From: an uncultured Actinomycetes bacterium
Lineage (GTDB): Bacteria > Actinomycetota > Acidimicrobiia > Acidimicrobiales > Microtrichaceae
Direction: 5' to 3'
Length of the DNA: 14,113 nucleotides
Assembly (NCBI GenBank): GCA_903930035.1
Contig: CAIYXG010000501.1
Location: 1 to 14,113, forward strand
Each line of letters starts with the position of its first letter. Within the stretch, counting starts at the first letter, position 1. The notes under the pieces were generated by a model. It worked only from the letters and a program-made list of their open reading frames with translations, searched no databases and was not told the DNA's origin. Of this stretch, positions 1 through 7,393 are shown piece by piece. The translations under genes were made by a program, and so were the position numbers.

Positions 1-184
1 CCGGGTCGACGTGCTGGGGGCGTCCGCCGAGGGCCGGTCGCTCGACGCCGAGCGGGTCGCGGTGCGGGCCACGGTGCTCGCGGTCGGCCGCGCGACGGTC
101 ACCGTGGCCGTGCGCCCGACCGAGGCGGACCGGGTCGCCGCGGCCGCCACCGCCGGCACCGCCGCCCTGGTCCTGGTCCGCTGA
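1..184 (+). CDS. C-terminal fragment of a probable SAF/CpaB-like protein
   Basis: The gene enters from outside the window; the reading frame starting at base 2 stays open to a TGA at 182-184, giving about 60 residues. The fragment reads as VDVLGAS, then an AERVAVRATVLAVGR segment, then TVTVAVRPTEADRVAAAATAG, and ends in ALVLVR. A VDVLA-type strand, a 'V.VLAVG' strand and a final 'vTvAV.p.eA..va.A...G...L.LR' block are the usual C-terminal pattern of RcpC/CpaB and other SAF-domain proteins, which act in Flp-type pilus assembly or as envelope proteins. That assignment rests on pattern memory over a short piece. The catalytic or N-terminal part is not visible, so any small beta-rich domain remains possible. 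It converges on the tldE gene, with only 3 bases between the two stop codons. Confidence 0.5.
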   Translation, partial: RVDVLGASAEGRSLDAERVAVRATVLAVGRATVTVAVRPTEADRVAAAATAGTAALVLVR

Positions 185-187
185 GGC

Positions 188-1552
188 TCAGGAGCCGGAG
201 ACAGCGACGTCGTCGACGAGCAGCGAGCAGCCGCCGCTGCCCCGGTTGACCCACTCGAAGTCGCCGCCGACCTCGCGCACGTCGAGCAGCAGGCGCTGGA
301 GCGTCGACGCCACGGTCATCTCACGGAGCGGCTCGGCCAGCTCGCCATGACGGATCCGGACGCCGTCGGCCCCGACCGAGAAGTCGCCCGACACCGGGTT
401 CACCCCGGAGTGCAGGCCGGCGAAGCTGGTGACCAGCAGGCCGTCGTCGACCGACGCGACGAGCTCGTCGAACGAGCGGGTCCCCGGGCTCATGACCAGC
501 AGCTGCGGGCCGGCACCGGGCAGCGAGCGCACCCCCCGCACCGCCGAGCCGGTCGACCGGGTGCCGGTGCGGCGGGCCGTGTACGAGTTGTGCAGGAACC
601 CCTGCAGGACGCCCTCGACCAGCAGCGGGTTGGGCCGGCACGCCAGCCCCTCGCCGTCCCAGGTCTCAGCCGCGAGCGACTCCGAGCGGGTCGGGTCGTC
701 GACCAGCGTGAGCAGCGGCGACGCCACCTGCTCGCCCACCCGCTCGGCGAACGGGCTCCGCCCCTTGATGACCGACTCGGCCGACAGCATCCCGGCCACG
801 ATCCCGACCAGGCTCAGCGCCAGTCGGGGCTCGAGCAGGATGGTCGTGCGCATGGACCCGGGCTTGGTGGCACCGAGCAGCCGGACCGCCCGCTCCACCG
901 CCTCGGCGGCGACCCGGTCCAGGTCGAGCTGGGCCGGGTCCACGGCGGCGTCGTACGCCCAGCCGGTCTGCGTCTCGTCGCCGTCGCGGGCGAGCGGCTG
1001 GGTCGACACCGAGCACGACGCACCCCGGTCCCCCACCAGGGTCCCGCTGGTCGAGGCGATCACGGTCTCGCCCCAGCCGTCGCCGAACGACGTGCTGCGG
1101 GCGTTGGTGACCCGGGGGTCGAGCGACCGGACCTTCGCCTCCAGCTCGAGCGCGAGCCGCACCTTCTCCTCGGCAGGGAGCGCCAGCACGGCGTCGGACC
1201 AGCCGTCCTGCACCACCGGGGCCACGCCGTCGGGCTCGGCCACGGCGTTCCACTCGTCGGGCTCGCCGAAGGCCACGTTGTCGCGGGCCTCGGCCAGGGT
1301 CTCGTGCAGGACCTCGGGGTCGAGGGAGCCGCAGTGGGCGAAGCCCTGGCGGCCGTCGCGCAGCACCCGCACGCCCGCACCGTTGGAGCCGGCCGAGGTG
1401 AGCGACTCGACCTGCCCGTCGTAGACCTTGACGGTCGTCGAGGTGGAGCGGCCGAGCACGACCTCGAGCTGCTCGCCCGGCTGCGCGGCACCGACCAGCT
1501 GCTGGGCCAGACGGGCCAGGTCCTCCGTGCCGGGAGCCAGGTGCGCGGCCAC
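188..1552 (-). CDS. tldE: TldE/PmbA-family protein, copy A (non-catalytic metalloprotease subunit)
   Basis: The 454-residue protein has the PmbA/TldE layout and usual length. It has an N-terminal domain with VYDGQVESLTSAGSNGAGVRV (residues 43-63) and DGRQGFAH (67-73), a middle domain with GATKPGSMRTTILLEP, and a C-terminal domain with HNSYTARRTGTRSTGSAVRG (321-340), LHSGVNPVSGDFSVG (380-394) and a terminal LLVDDVAVSGS. It lacks the HExxxH zinc motif; the equivalent stretch is EPRLALSLVGIVAGML. It is therefore the TldE-type partner and not the catalytic TldD. In known systems TldD and TldE form a heteromer that trims peptides such as microcin B17 and CcdA; that role is transferred from the family. 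It starts at a GTG (1552) one base after the stop of copy B, so translation is probably coupled. By eye it resembles copy B closely in the C-terminal third and weakly in the N-terminal third. Confidence 0.9.
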   Translation of the reverse strand: MAAHLAPGTEDLARLAQQLVGAAQPGEQLEVVLGRSTSTTVKVYDGQVESLTSAGSNGAGVRVLRDGRQGFAHCGSLDPEVLHETLAEARDNVAFGEPDEWNAVAEPDGVAPVVQDGWSDAVLALPAEEKVRLALELEAKVRSLDPRVTNARSTSFGDGWGETVIASTSGTLVGDRGASCSVSTQPLARDGDETQTGWAYDAAVDPAQLDLDRVAAEAVERAVRLLGATKPGSMRTTILLEPRLALSLVGIVAGMLSAESVIKGRSPFAERVGEQVASPLLTLVDDPTRSESLAAETWDGEGLACRPNPLLVEGVLQGFLHNSYTARRTGTRSTGSAVRGVRSLPGAGPQLLVMSPGTRSFDELVASVDDGLLVTSFAGLHSGVNPVSGDFSVGADGVRIRHGELAEPLREMTVASTLQRLLLDVREVGGDFEWVNRGSGGCSLLVDDVAVSGS

Positions 1553-1553
1553 G

Positions 1554-2915
1554 TCAGCTGCCCGACAGCGTGACGTCGGCCACGGCCAGGGTGACGCCGC
1601 ACGCCTCCCACGGGAAGTAGGTCAGGTCGGCCCCCACGGCCACGACGTCGGTGAGCATGCGCTGGAGCGTCGAGTTGATCGTGGCCTCGCGCACCGCGCC
1701 GGCCACCTCGCCGCCCGACACCATGACGCCCTCGACGCCGACCGAGAGGTCGCCCGACACGGGGTTCACCCCGGAGTGCAGGCCGGCGACCTCGTGGACC
1801 AGGAGCCCGTCGCCGACCTGGGCCAGCACCTGCTCGGGGGACAGCGCACCCGGCTGGACCTTGGCCACCCGCGGCCCGACGCCCGGCACGCTGCGGTGGC
1901 TGCCGCGCTGGGCCGAGCCGGTGGAGGTCGTGCCCATGGAGCGGGCCGTGTACGCGTTGTGCAGGAACCCCTGCAGCACGCCGTTGGCCACGAGCGGGAC
2001 CTGGCGGCACGCCAGGCCCTCGCCGTCGAGGTCCGAGGCGGTGGGCGCGAGCGGGTCGACGGCGTCGTCGACCAGCGTGAACCCGGGCGCAGCCACCACC
2101 TCGCCGACGCGGCCGGTGAACGGGGACCGGCCGCGGGACACGGACTCGCCGGAGAGCATCTCGGTCACGAGCGAGACGAACTGCGAGGTCACGTACGGGT
2201 GGAGCACCACGGTGAGCCGCTCGCTGCGCGGCTTGGTGGCGCCCAGCATCCGCACCGCCCGCTCGACGGCCTCGGCCGCCGCGGCGGCGGGGTCCAGGTC
2301 CTCGACGGCGCGGCCCACGCTGAAGCCGAAGCCGGTGGTGGTGTCGTCGCCGTCGGACGCCAGGGACCACGCCCCCAGGAACGTCGACGTCTCGGCCCCG
2401 GCCGACCGGATGCCGGTGGACGTGACGATGGCGCCGGCGGTCACCGAGTCGGCGTAGTCGGCCGACTCCACGCCGACCATGCGTGCGTCGCCCGCCCGCA
2501 CCAGTCGTTCCAGCTCGACGGCCAGACGGATCTTCTCCTCGGTCGTCGTCGCGGCCAGGCGCTCGTCGAAGAGCCGCAGCGGCGCGACGGGCGCCCCGTC
2601 CGGCTCGGCCAGGCCGGCGTGCTCGTCGGGCGTCCCGAACCGGGCGTTGTCGCGGGCCTCGGTGAGGCACTCGGCCACGGCCGCCTCGTCCACGCGGCCG
2701 GGGATGAGCGGGGTCCACGAGACGCCCTGGCGACCGTCCACCACGACCCGGATGCCCAGTGCGGCGGTGTCGGCGGCGACGAAGTGCTCGACCTCGCCGT
2801 CGTAGGCCCGGACCTCGGTCTCGGACTGCCAGGTGGCGACGGCCTCGAGCTGCTCACCCGGACCGGTCCGGTCGACGACGCCGTCGGCGACGGCCAGGAG
2901 CTCTTCGGGCGACAT
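1554..2915 (-). CDS. tldE: TldE/PmbA-family protein, copy B
   Basis: The 453-residue protein has the same domain order as copy A: AYDGEVEHF near residues 38-46, DGRQGVSW (60-67), GATKPRSERLTVVLHP (225-240), HNAYTARSMGTTSTGSAQRG (319-338), LHSGVNPVSGDLSVG (379-393), and a final VTLAVADVTLSGS. There is no HExxxH motif; the corresponding helix reads HPYVTSQFVSLVTEML, so this too is a TldE-type, presumably non-catalytic, subunit. The ATG at 2915 is the first start of the frame. No strong Shine-Dalgarno precedes it (only AGG about 10 nt upstream). A 62-bp gap separates it from the DUF6159-like gene upstream. It ends in TGA at 1556-1554, followed by one base and the GTG of copy A. Which copy pairs with the distant tldD gene, or whether both do, cannot be decided from sequence. 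Confidence 0.9.
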   Translation of the reverse strand: MSPEELLAVADGVVDRTGPGEQLEAVATWQSETEVRAYDGEVEHFVAADTAALGIRVVVDGRQGVSWTPLIPGRVDEAAVAECLTEARDNARFGTPDEHAGLAEPDGAPVAPLRLFDERLAATTTEEKIRLAVELERLVRAGDARMVGVESADYADSVTAGAIVTSTGIRSAGAETSTFLGAWSLASDGDDTTTGFGFSVGRAVEDLDPAAAAAEAVERAVRMLGATKPRSERLTVVLHPYVTSQFVSLVTEMLSGESVSRGRSPFTGRVGEVVAAPGFTLVDDAVDPLAPTASDLDGEGLACRQVPLVANGVLQGFLHNAYTARSMGTTSTGSAQRGSHRSVPGVGPRVAKVQPGALSPEQVLAQVGDGLLVHEVAGLHSGVNPVSGDLSVGVEGVMVSGGEVAGAVREATINSTLQRMLTDVVAVGADLTYFPWEACGVTLAVADVTLSGS

Positions 2916-2977
2916 GGTCGGTCAGCCTGCCACAGGCGGCCTGCGCCCGTGGCCGGTTCCCGAGGGAGCTCCGACCG

Positions 2978-3880
2978 CTAGTTCTTCTTCGGCTTGAACG
3001 CGCCGGCGATCTGCTCGTGCGTGAAGCCCCCGAACTCCTCGCCGAGCATCGCGTAGCGGTAGAGGGCGGTCCGGAACACCCCGCTGAGGGCGGCCGAGAA
3101 CACTGCGACCAGGACGAGGCCGACCACGGCGACGGCGATCCCGATGGCCAGCATGACCCCGCCGGCCGCACCACCGCCGGTGGCGGCGCCCAGCGCGATG
3201 AACGGCGTCGCCGCGACCACGACGACCAGCGCGGCCAGGAACGAGACGAGCCCGATCCCGCCGTTGCCCACGACGTTCTCGCCCCAGGTCCGCTTGAACG
3301 CCTCGGCGGACCGGGTGAACGCCTCCTTCACCCCGACCTGCTCGATCACCAGGATCGGCAGCACGAGCATCGTCACCAGCGCCCACGCCATGCCCACCAG
3401 GCTGATGACGATCCGGCCGACGACCCCGGCGCGCTGCTCGAGCGACTGGAGGATGAACGAGACCGAGGCGCTGATGGCGGCCCAGCCGGCGATCCGGCCC
3501 TTGTGCTGCCAGGCGGCGGCGAGCGCCGACTTCACCGTGGGGTCGCCCCCCGTCATCCGCTCGTTGGCGGCCAGCACCAGCGCGGCCTGGAAGAAGATCG
3601 CGACGTAGGCCGCCACGAAGTACGCCACGAGCAGGAGGGCCAGGCCACCGATGCCCGCCGGCCCGATGGACTGCGAGGTCTGGTCCGCCGTCGCGGAGGA
3701 CGTGACGGAGGACGTGCCACCGTCGGCCACGAACAGGCCGGCGGCACCGAGCAGGAAGGGGGTGGCGGTGAGCAGCGTGGCGATGCCCGAGATCACCGGG
3801 AGCCACATCAGCTCCTTGTCCTCGCGCAGCACCAGCCACGACGACTTCACCAGACCGACCGAACGACGAAAGGTTCCCAT
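2978..3880 (-). CDS. DUF6159-like multi-pass membrane protein
   Basis: The 300-residue integral membrane protein begins MGTFRRSVGLVKSSWLVLREDKEL and has about six hydrophobic segments, near residues 27-50, 77-106, 131-148, 154-182, 207-232 and 240-270. It ends with a charged cytoplasmic tail (ALYRYAMLGEEFGGFTHEQIAGAFKPKKN, residues 272-300). The 'W.vL..dkel..lPviS' opening, the amphipathic AFTRSAEAFKRTWGEN segment (187-201) and the 'ALYRYA..G...GGF' ending fit what I remember of the DUF6159 family, whose function is unknown. I chose the ATG at 3880; the frame is open further upstream only as GC-rich shadow sequence, and a GTG immediately before the ATG is a weaker alternative. An AATACT box 6 nt upstream would suit a leaderless transcript. 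It lies between the zinc peptidase and the tldE pair, all on the same strand, with about 61-bp gaps. No enzymatic motif is visible. Confidence 0.8.
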   Translation of the reverse strand: MGTFRRSVGLVKSSWLVLREDKELMWLPVISGIATLLTATPFLLGAAGLFVADGGTSSVTSSATADQTSQSIGPAGIGGLALLLVAYFVAAYVAIFFQAALVLAANERMTGGDPTVKSALAAAWQHKGRIAGWAAISASVSFILQSLEQRAGVVGRIVISLVGMAWALVTMLVLPILVIEQVGVKEAFTRSAEAFKRTWGENVVGNGGIGLVSFLAALVVVVAATPFIALGAATGGGAAGGVMLAIGIAVAVVGLVLVAVFSAALSGVFRTALYRYAMLGEEFGGFTHEQIAGAFKPKKN

Positions 3881-3886
3881 CACGCC

Positions 3887-3892
3887 AGTATT
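3887..3892 (-). promoter_or_regulatory. Candidate leaderless -10 box of the DUF6159-like gene
   Basis: AATACT on the minus strand (four of six bases of TATAAT, with the key second A and final T) occupies -12 to -7 relative to the ATG at 3880. No Shine-Dalgarno and no clear -35 hexamer are visible, so this would be a leaderless start if it is real. Confidence 0.35.
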
Positions 3893-3941
3893 CCGTGACG
3901 GCGACCGAACGCGGCGCGCCGGACCTCCCGGGGGTGGCGGC

Positions 3942-4940
3942 TCAGATGTTGGGGGCGTCCGACGCGAACGTGTCGCACCGGGCCGGGTCGCCCGACCGGT
4001 AGCCCCGGTCGAACCAGAACTGTCGCTGGGCGGCCGTGCCGTGGGTGTACGTCTCGGGGCGGGTGCGTCCCTCCGTGGCCTCCTGGATGCGGTCGTCGCC
4101 GACCGCCGCGGCGGCGGCCAGGCCGTCGCGGATGTCCGCCTCCGAGACGTTGGACAGGTAGCCCGTGTCCACCGCGTTGGCGGTCCAGACCCCGGCGTAG
4201 CAGTCCGCCTGCAGCTCGAGCCGCACCGAGCCCGACCGCGCGCCCTGACGGTCGCGGCCGGCGGAGTAGCCGAGCAGGGTCGACACGTGGTGGCCGTACT
4301 CGTGCGCCACGACGTAGGCCTGGGCGAACGGGCCGCCGCGCAGGTTGAACGGTGGCTGGCGCAGGACGTCGAAGAAGCTGAGGTCGATGAAGACGGTCTG
4401 GTCGGCCGGGCAGTAGAAGGGGCCGGTGGCCGAGGACGCCGGCCCGCACGCCGAGGTGGTCCGGCCGGAGAACAGCCGGGTCGGTGCCGGCTGGTACTTG
4501 AGCCCCGAGGCGGCAAAGACCCCGTCCCAGTAGCGCTGGACGCTGTTGACGACGCCCACGATCCGGCAGTCCTGCCGCTGGTCGGCGTCGGCGCCCGACC
4601 GGCAGTCGGCGACGGTCTGCCCACCGCCGACGACGGTCGTCGTGGGCCCGGCCTCGTTGAGGATGTTGGAGGACGACCCGGTCCCGCCGCCGCCGGCGCC
4701 CGCAGCGAGGAGCCCGAGGACCACCATCACGACCAGGCCGACGAGGCCGCCGCCGATCGACTTGCCGCCGCCAGGGATCCCCATCCCGCCGCCGGACCCT
4801 CCGCCGGCGCCGCCGAGCACGCCCCCGAGCACGTCCCCGAGCCCTCCCGGGAGCCCGCCGGGCAGGCCGCCGCCGCCCGACTGGCCGCGCACGTCCTGGA
4901 TCTGGCCCGGGTCCAGCTGGGCGTCGTCGTTGAAGTCCAT
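3942..4940 (-). CDS. Neutral zinc metallopeptidase, single-pass membrane protein (YpfJ / Zn_peptidase family)
   Basis: The 332-residue protein starts MDFNDDAQLDPGQIQDVRG, continues with a glycine-rich stretch (residues 21-60, with LPGG/VLGG-like repeats) and has one membrane segment at about 63-81. The catalytic domain follows from about 130. The zinc site is HEYGHH (213-218), with ELQADCYAGVW (242-252) likely giving the third ligand. FYCPAD (175-180) and a conserved ending around WFDRGYRSGDPARCDTF (309-325) match the putative neutral zinc metallopeptidase family (PF04228), for which no substrate is firmly known. The topology predicts a short cytoplasmic N-terminus with the peptidase outside, or the reverse; I cannot tell which. 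Four cysteines in the outer part could form disulfides. The start at 4940 is well supported by an AGGGGGG ribosome-binding site 5 nt upstream. Confidence 0.92.
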   Translation of the reverse strand: MDFNDDAQLDPGQIQDVRGQSGGGGLPGGLPGGLGDVLGGVLGGAGGGSGGGMGIPGGGKSIGGGLVGLVVMVVLGLLAAGAGGGGTGSSSNILNEAGPTTTVVGGGQTVADCRSGADADQRQDCRIVGVVNSVQRYWDGVFAASGLKYQPAPTRLFSGRTTSACGPASSATGPFYCPADQTVFIDLSFFDVLRQPPFNLRGGPFAQAYVVAHEYGHHVSTLLGYSAGRDRQGARSGSVRLELQADCYAGVWTANAVDTGYLSNVSEADIRDGLAAAAAVGDDRIQEATEGRTRPETYTHGTAAQRQFWFDRGYRSGDPARCDTFASDAPNI

Positions 4941-4945
4941 GTGTT

Positions 4946-4952
4946 CCCCCCT
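4946..4952 (-). promoter_or_regulatory. Strong Shine-Dalgarno of the zinc metallopeptidase gene
   Basis: On the minus strand AGGGGGG lies five bases before the ATG at 4940. It is one of the clearest ribosome-binding sites in the window and fixes the start of the peptidase gene, in contrast to neighbours that seem to lack one. Confidence 0.7.
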
Positions 4953-4974
4953 ACGACCGTCGACGGCTGGTCAG

Positions 4975-4980
4975 ACTCTA
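4975..4980 (-). promoter_or_regulatory. Candidate -10 box upstream of the zinc metallopeptidase gene
   Basis: TAGAGT on the minus strand matches TANNNT and would place a transcription start near 4968, leaving a leader of about 28 nt that includes the strong ribosome-binding site. A 10-bp palindrome, CCGTCGACGG (4957-4966), lies in that leader. I see no good -35 hexamer, so this is only a candidate. Confidence 0.3.
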
Positions 4981-5006
4981 GGTGGCGACCGACCGGCGGC
5001 CGGCAG

Positions 5007-7340
5007 TCAGGCGTCGACGGGCCCGGCTGCGGCGCCGTCGGGGAGGCAGCGCGCCACGACGAGGGCCTGGTCCTCCGGCAGCGGCACGGAGTAGAGGAAG
5101 CCCTGGACCAGGTCGACGCCGAGCCCGGCGAGCGCCTCGTCCTGCGCCAGGGTCTCCACACCCTCGGCCACCACGCCGATGCCCAGCGTGGCAGCCACCT
5201 GGCACGCCGCCGCCGCCACCGTCTGACCGGTGCGCCCGGGCTCCAGCTCGGCCACGAACGTCTGGTCGATCTTGAGCAGGTCGACCGGGAAGCGGAGCAG
5301 GTGCGACAGCGACGAGAACCCCGTGCCGAAGTCGTCCAGCGCGATCCGCACGCCACGGCGCCGGAGCTCGACGAGCCGGCCCGCCACGACGTCGGGGGCC
5401 CGGACCAGCGCGCCCTCCGTGAGCTCGACGACGAGCCACGACAGGTCCACCCCGGCGGCCGCGGCCAGGTCGCACAGCGCCTCCACGAAGTCCGGCGCGG
5501 CCAGCTCGGTCGCCGAGACGTTGAACGACAGGTAGACGGCCTGGTCGGGCGACGCCCCCCGGTTGCGACGGCCGAGCAGCTCGAACGCCCGTCGGCGCAC
5601 CCGCTCGTCGAGCTCCCGCAGGAGGCCGGCCTGCTCGGCGGCCGCGATGAACGAGCCGGCGGCCCGGACGGTGCCGTCGTCGGCGTGCCACCGGGCCAGG
5701 CACTCGAACCCGACGACCCCGCCGTCGGCCCGGCGGACGATGGGCTGGAACGCCGGACGGAACTCGTCGGCCTCGAGACCGCGGCGGACCGCGACCTCCA
5801 TGCCATGACGGTCCTCGAGGTTGCGCTGCATCGCCGCGTCGAACAGCCGGACGGACTCGAGCGGGTCGCGCTTGGCCTCGAACATCGCCATGTCGGCACG
5901 TCGCAGCAGGTGCTCCGGGTCGGGGACGCCGTCACCCGGCGCGGCGGCGAGGGCGATCCCGACGCTGGCCCCCAGGTACCACTCCACGCCTGCGGACCGG
6001 AACGGCTCGCTGAGCGCGGCGACCAGCCGGCCGGCGAGCGCCTCGGCGTCGGCCTCGTCGACCAGGTCGGCGGCCACCACCACGAACTCGTCGCCGCCCA
6101 GACGGTGGGCGACGTCCTCGGGCCGCATCTGGGCCCGCAGCCGCTGCGCCGCCTCGACCAGCACGTCGTCGCCGAACGCGTGGCCGGCGGTGTCGTTGAC
6201 CTGCTTGAACCGGTCGAGGTCCACGAACAGGAGGCCGACCGGGCCCGTCCGACGGTCGAGCCGCTGGAGCAGCTCGTAGCGGTTGGGCAGCCCCGTGAGC
6301 GGGTCGTGCCGGGCGATGAAGTCCAGCTCGTGCTGCGCGACCTCGGACAGCCGCAGCGCCTCCCGCTCGTCCCGGAGCGCCTCGGCGACCCGGGCGCCGA
6401 CCAGCACCGCCAGCGCGGCCGTGGTCCCGACCAGCACGGCGGCGTTGACGTCCACGCCGACCGCGCTGGCCACCGACGCCGTGAGTGCCGGCGCCACCAT
6501 GGCGGCCACCAGCAGGGCGATGGAGATGCCGTCCCGGGTGAGCTGCTCGCCGGTGGGCTCGGCGATCACCAGGCCGTCCTTCGCCACCGCCGCCAGACCC
6601 AGCCCCGCGTAGGAGACGACGTACAGCACGTTCGACCACTCGACCAGGAAGTCCTGCCCGCTCGCCGCGACGACGTAGAGGTAGTCGGCGGCGACGAAGA
6701 ACCCCACGTGCAGCGCGAACCACCGGATCGCCGCGCCCCGCCGCGTAGCGGTGAGGAGCAGGCCGACCAGCCCCCCGACCAGGAACAGGTCGAGCAGCGG
6801 GTACGAGACCAGCACCAGGTGCTGCAGGAACCCCCGGGCCGACTCCAGGCTGCCGGGGGCCACCAGCAGGGTCTCCCAGGCCAGCAGCCCGAGCCCCATT
6901 GTCAGGACCAGGCCGTCCACGAGCGCCCGGACACCACGCGGGCCCGAGCGCCCGCGCGCCAGCAGGAACACGGAGGCGAACAGCGGCGGGTAGGTCAGCA
7001 GGTAGAGGATGTCGGCCGGCGAGACGTAGGGCGAGCTGCCGGTCAGGTCGAGCGCCGCCCACCATGCGTTGGCGACCGTGTCGAGCGCGATGACCAGGGT
7101 GAGCAGCGCCCACACCGTCCGGGAGGTCCCCGTCGACCGGCGGTACGCCCACCAGGCGACCACCGCGGTCAGGACGCCGGTCAGCGTGAGCGGCAGGTCC
7201 AGGTTGTCGAGGACCGGGGTGACCGGGATCCAGCCGAGCGACACCAGGACCTGGACGAGCGTGGTGGTGGCCACGAGCGGGACGAACCAGCGGCGCATGC
7301 GCCCGCGCTGCACCTCGTCCACCTCTGCGAGCTCGACCAC
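5007..7340 (-). CDS. Membrane-anchored GGDEF-EAL protein (diguanylate cyclase / c-di-GMP phosphodiesterase)
   Basis: The 777-residue protein has a hydrophobic N-terminal half (about residues 17-318, eight or nine membrane segments, including the SPADILYLLTYPPL motif common in actinobacterial GGDEF proteins). A short linker leads to a GGDEF domain starting at HDPLTGLPNR (345-354). The active site RLGGDEF (413-419) is intact, and so is the inhibitory I-site RPED (406-409), five residues before it. The EAL domain follows from about 510. The signature reads ECL (546-548) rather than EAL, but the other usual catalytic residues are present: N607, E639, DDFGTG (669-674), K690, E726 and Q746. Both activities are therefore plausible, with membrane sensing of an unknown signal. 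The GTG at 7340 has a TAGCCT box exactly 6 nt upstream, suggesting leaderless initiation; ATG at residue 15 is the alternative start. Confidence 0.95.
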   Translation of the reverse strand: MVELAEVDEVQRGRMRRWFVPLVATTTLVQVLVSLGWIPVTPVLDNLDLPLTLTGVLTAVVAWWAYRRSTGTSRTVWALLTLVIALDTVANAWWAALDLTGSSPYVSPADILYLLTYPPLFASVFLLARGRSGPRGVRALVDGLVLTMGLGLLAWETLLVAPGSLESARGFLQHLVLVSYPLLDLFLVGGLVGLLLTATRRGAAIRWFALHVGFFVAADYLYVVAASGQDFLVEWSNVLYVVSYAGLGLAAVAKDGLVIAEPTGEQLTRDGISIALLVAAMVAPALTASVASAVGVDVNAAVLVGTTAALAVLVGARVAEALRDEREALRLSEVAQHELDFIARHDPLTGLPNRYELLQRLDRRTGPVGLLFVDLDRFKQVNDTAGHAFGDDVLVEAAQRLRAQMRPEDVAHRLGGDEFVVVAADLVDEADAEALAGRLVAALSEPFRSAGVEWYLGASVGIALAAAPGDGVPDPEHLLRRADMAMFEAKRDPLESVRLFDAAMQRNLEDRHGMEVAVRRGLEADEFRPAFQPIVRRADGGVVGFECLARWHADDGTVRAAGSFIAAAEQAGLLRELDERVRRRAFELLGRRNRGASPDQAVYLSFNVSATELAAPDFVEALCDLAAAAGVDLSWLVVELTEGALVRAPDVVAGRLVELRRRGVRIALDDFGTGFSSLSHLLRFPVDLLKIDQTFVAELEPGRTGQTVAAAACQVAATLGIGVVAEGVETLAQDEALAGLGVDLVQGFLYSVPLPEDQALVVARCLPDGAAAGPVDA

Positions 7341-7346
7341 GCCGGC

Positions 7347-7352
7347 AGGCTA
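7347..7352 (-). promoter_or_regulatory. Candidate leaderless -10 box of the GGDEF-EAL gene
   Basis: TAGCCT on the minus strand fits TANNNT and occupies positions -12 to -7 relative to the GTG at 7340, the spacing expected if the transcript starts at the start codon itself. No Shine-Dalgarno is seen before this GTG and no convincing -35 hexamer is present. Confidence 0.45.
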
Positions 7353-7371
7353 ACAGCGCGCCCCCGACGAC

Positions 7372-7392
7372 CCACCGGGCCGCGGCCCGTGG
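7372..7392 (-). terminator. GC-rich hairpin just after tldD, possible terminator
   Basis: A perfect 14-bp palindrome (7376-7389, CGGGCCGCGGCCCG) lies directly behind the tldD stop. It is extended by CCA/TGG flanks past one unpaired base, so the tldD transcript would form a very stable stem. No U-run follows on the minus strand, so it is not a classical intrinsic terminator; high-GC actinobacteria often use hairpins without a U-tract. It could separate tldD from the GGDEF-EAL gene, whose own -10 candidate lies about 20 nt further on. Confidence 0.4.
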
Positions 7393-7393
7393 C

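Noticed and set aside
385..1790. Near-identical stretches of about 30 bp in the two tldE genes (around 387-423 and 1748-1788, and around 581-615 and 1949-1983) as repeats for recombination
   Set aside because: They encode the conserved LHSGVNPVSGD and HN.YTAR motifs; similarity drops outside them, so protein constraint explains them.
4757..4878. CCG-rich repetitive stretch as a possible DNA repeat element
   Set aside because: It encodes the glycine-rich linker of the zinc peptidase, a feature common in actinobacterial members of the family.
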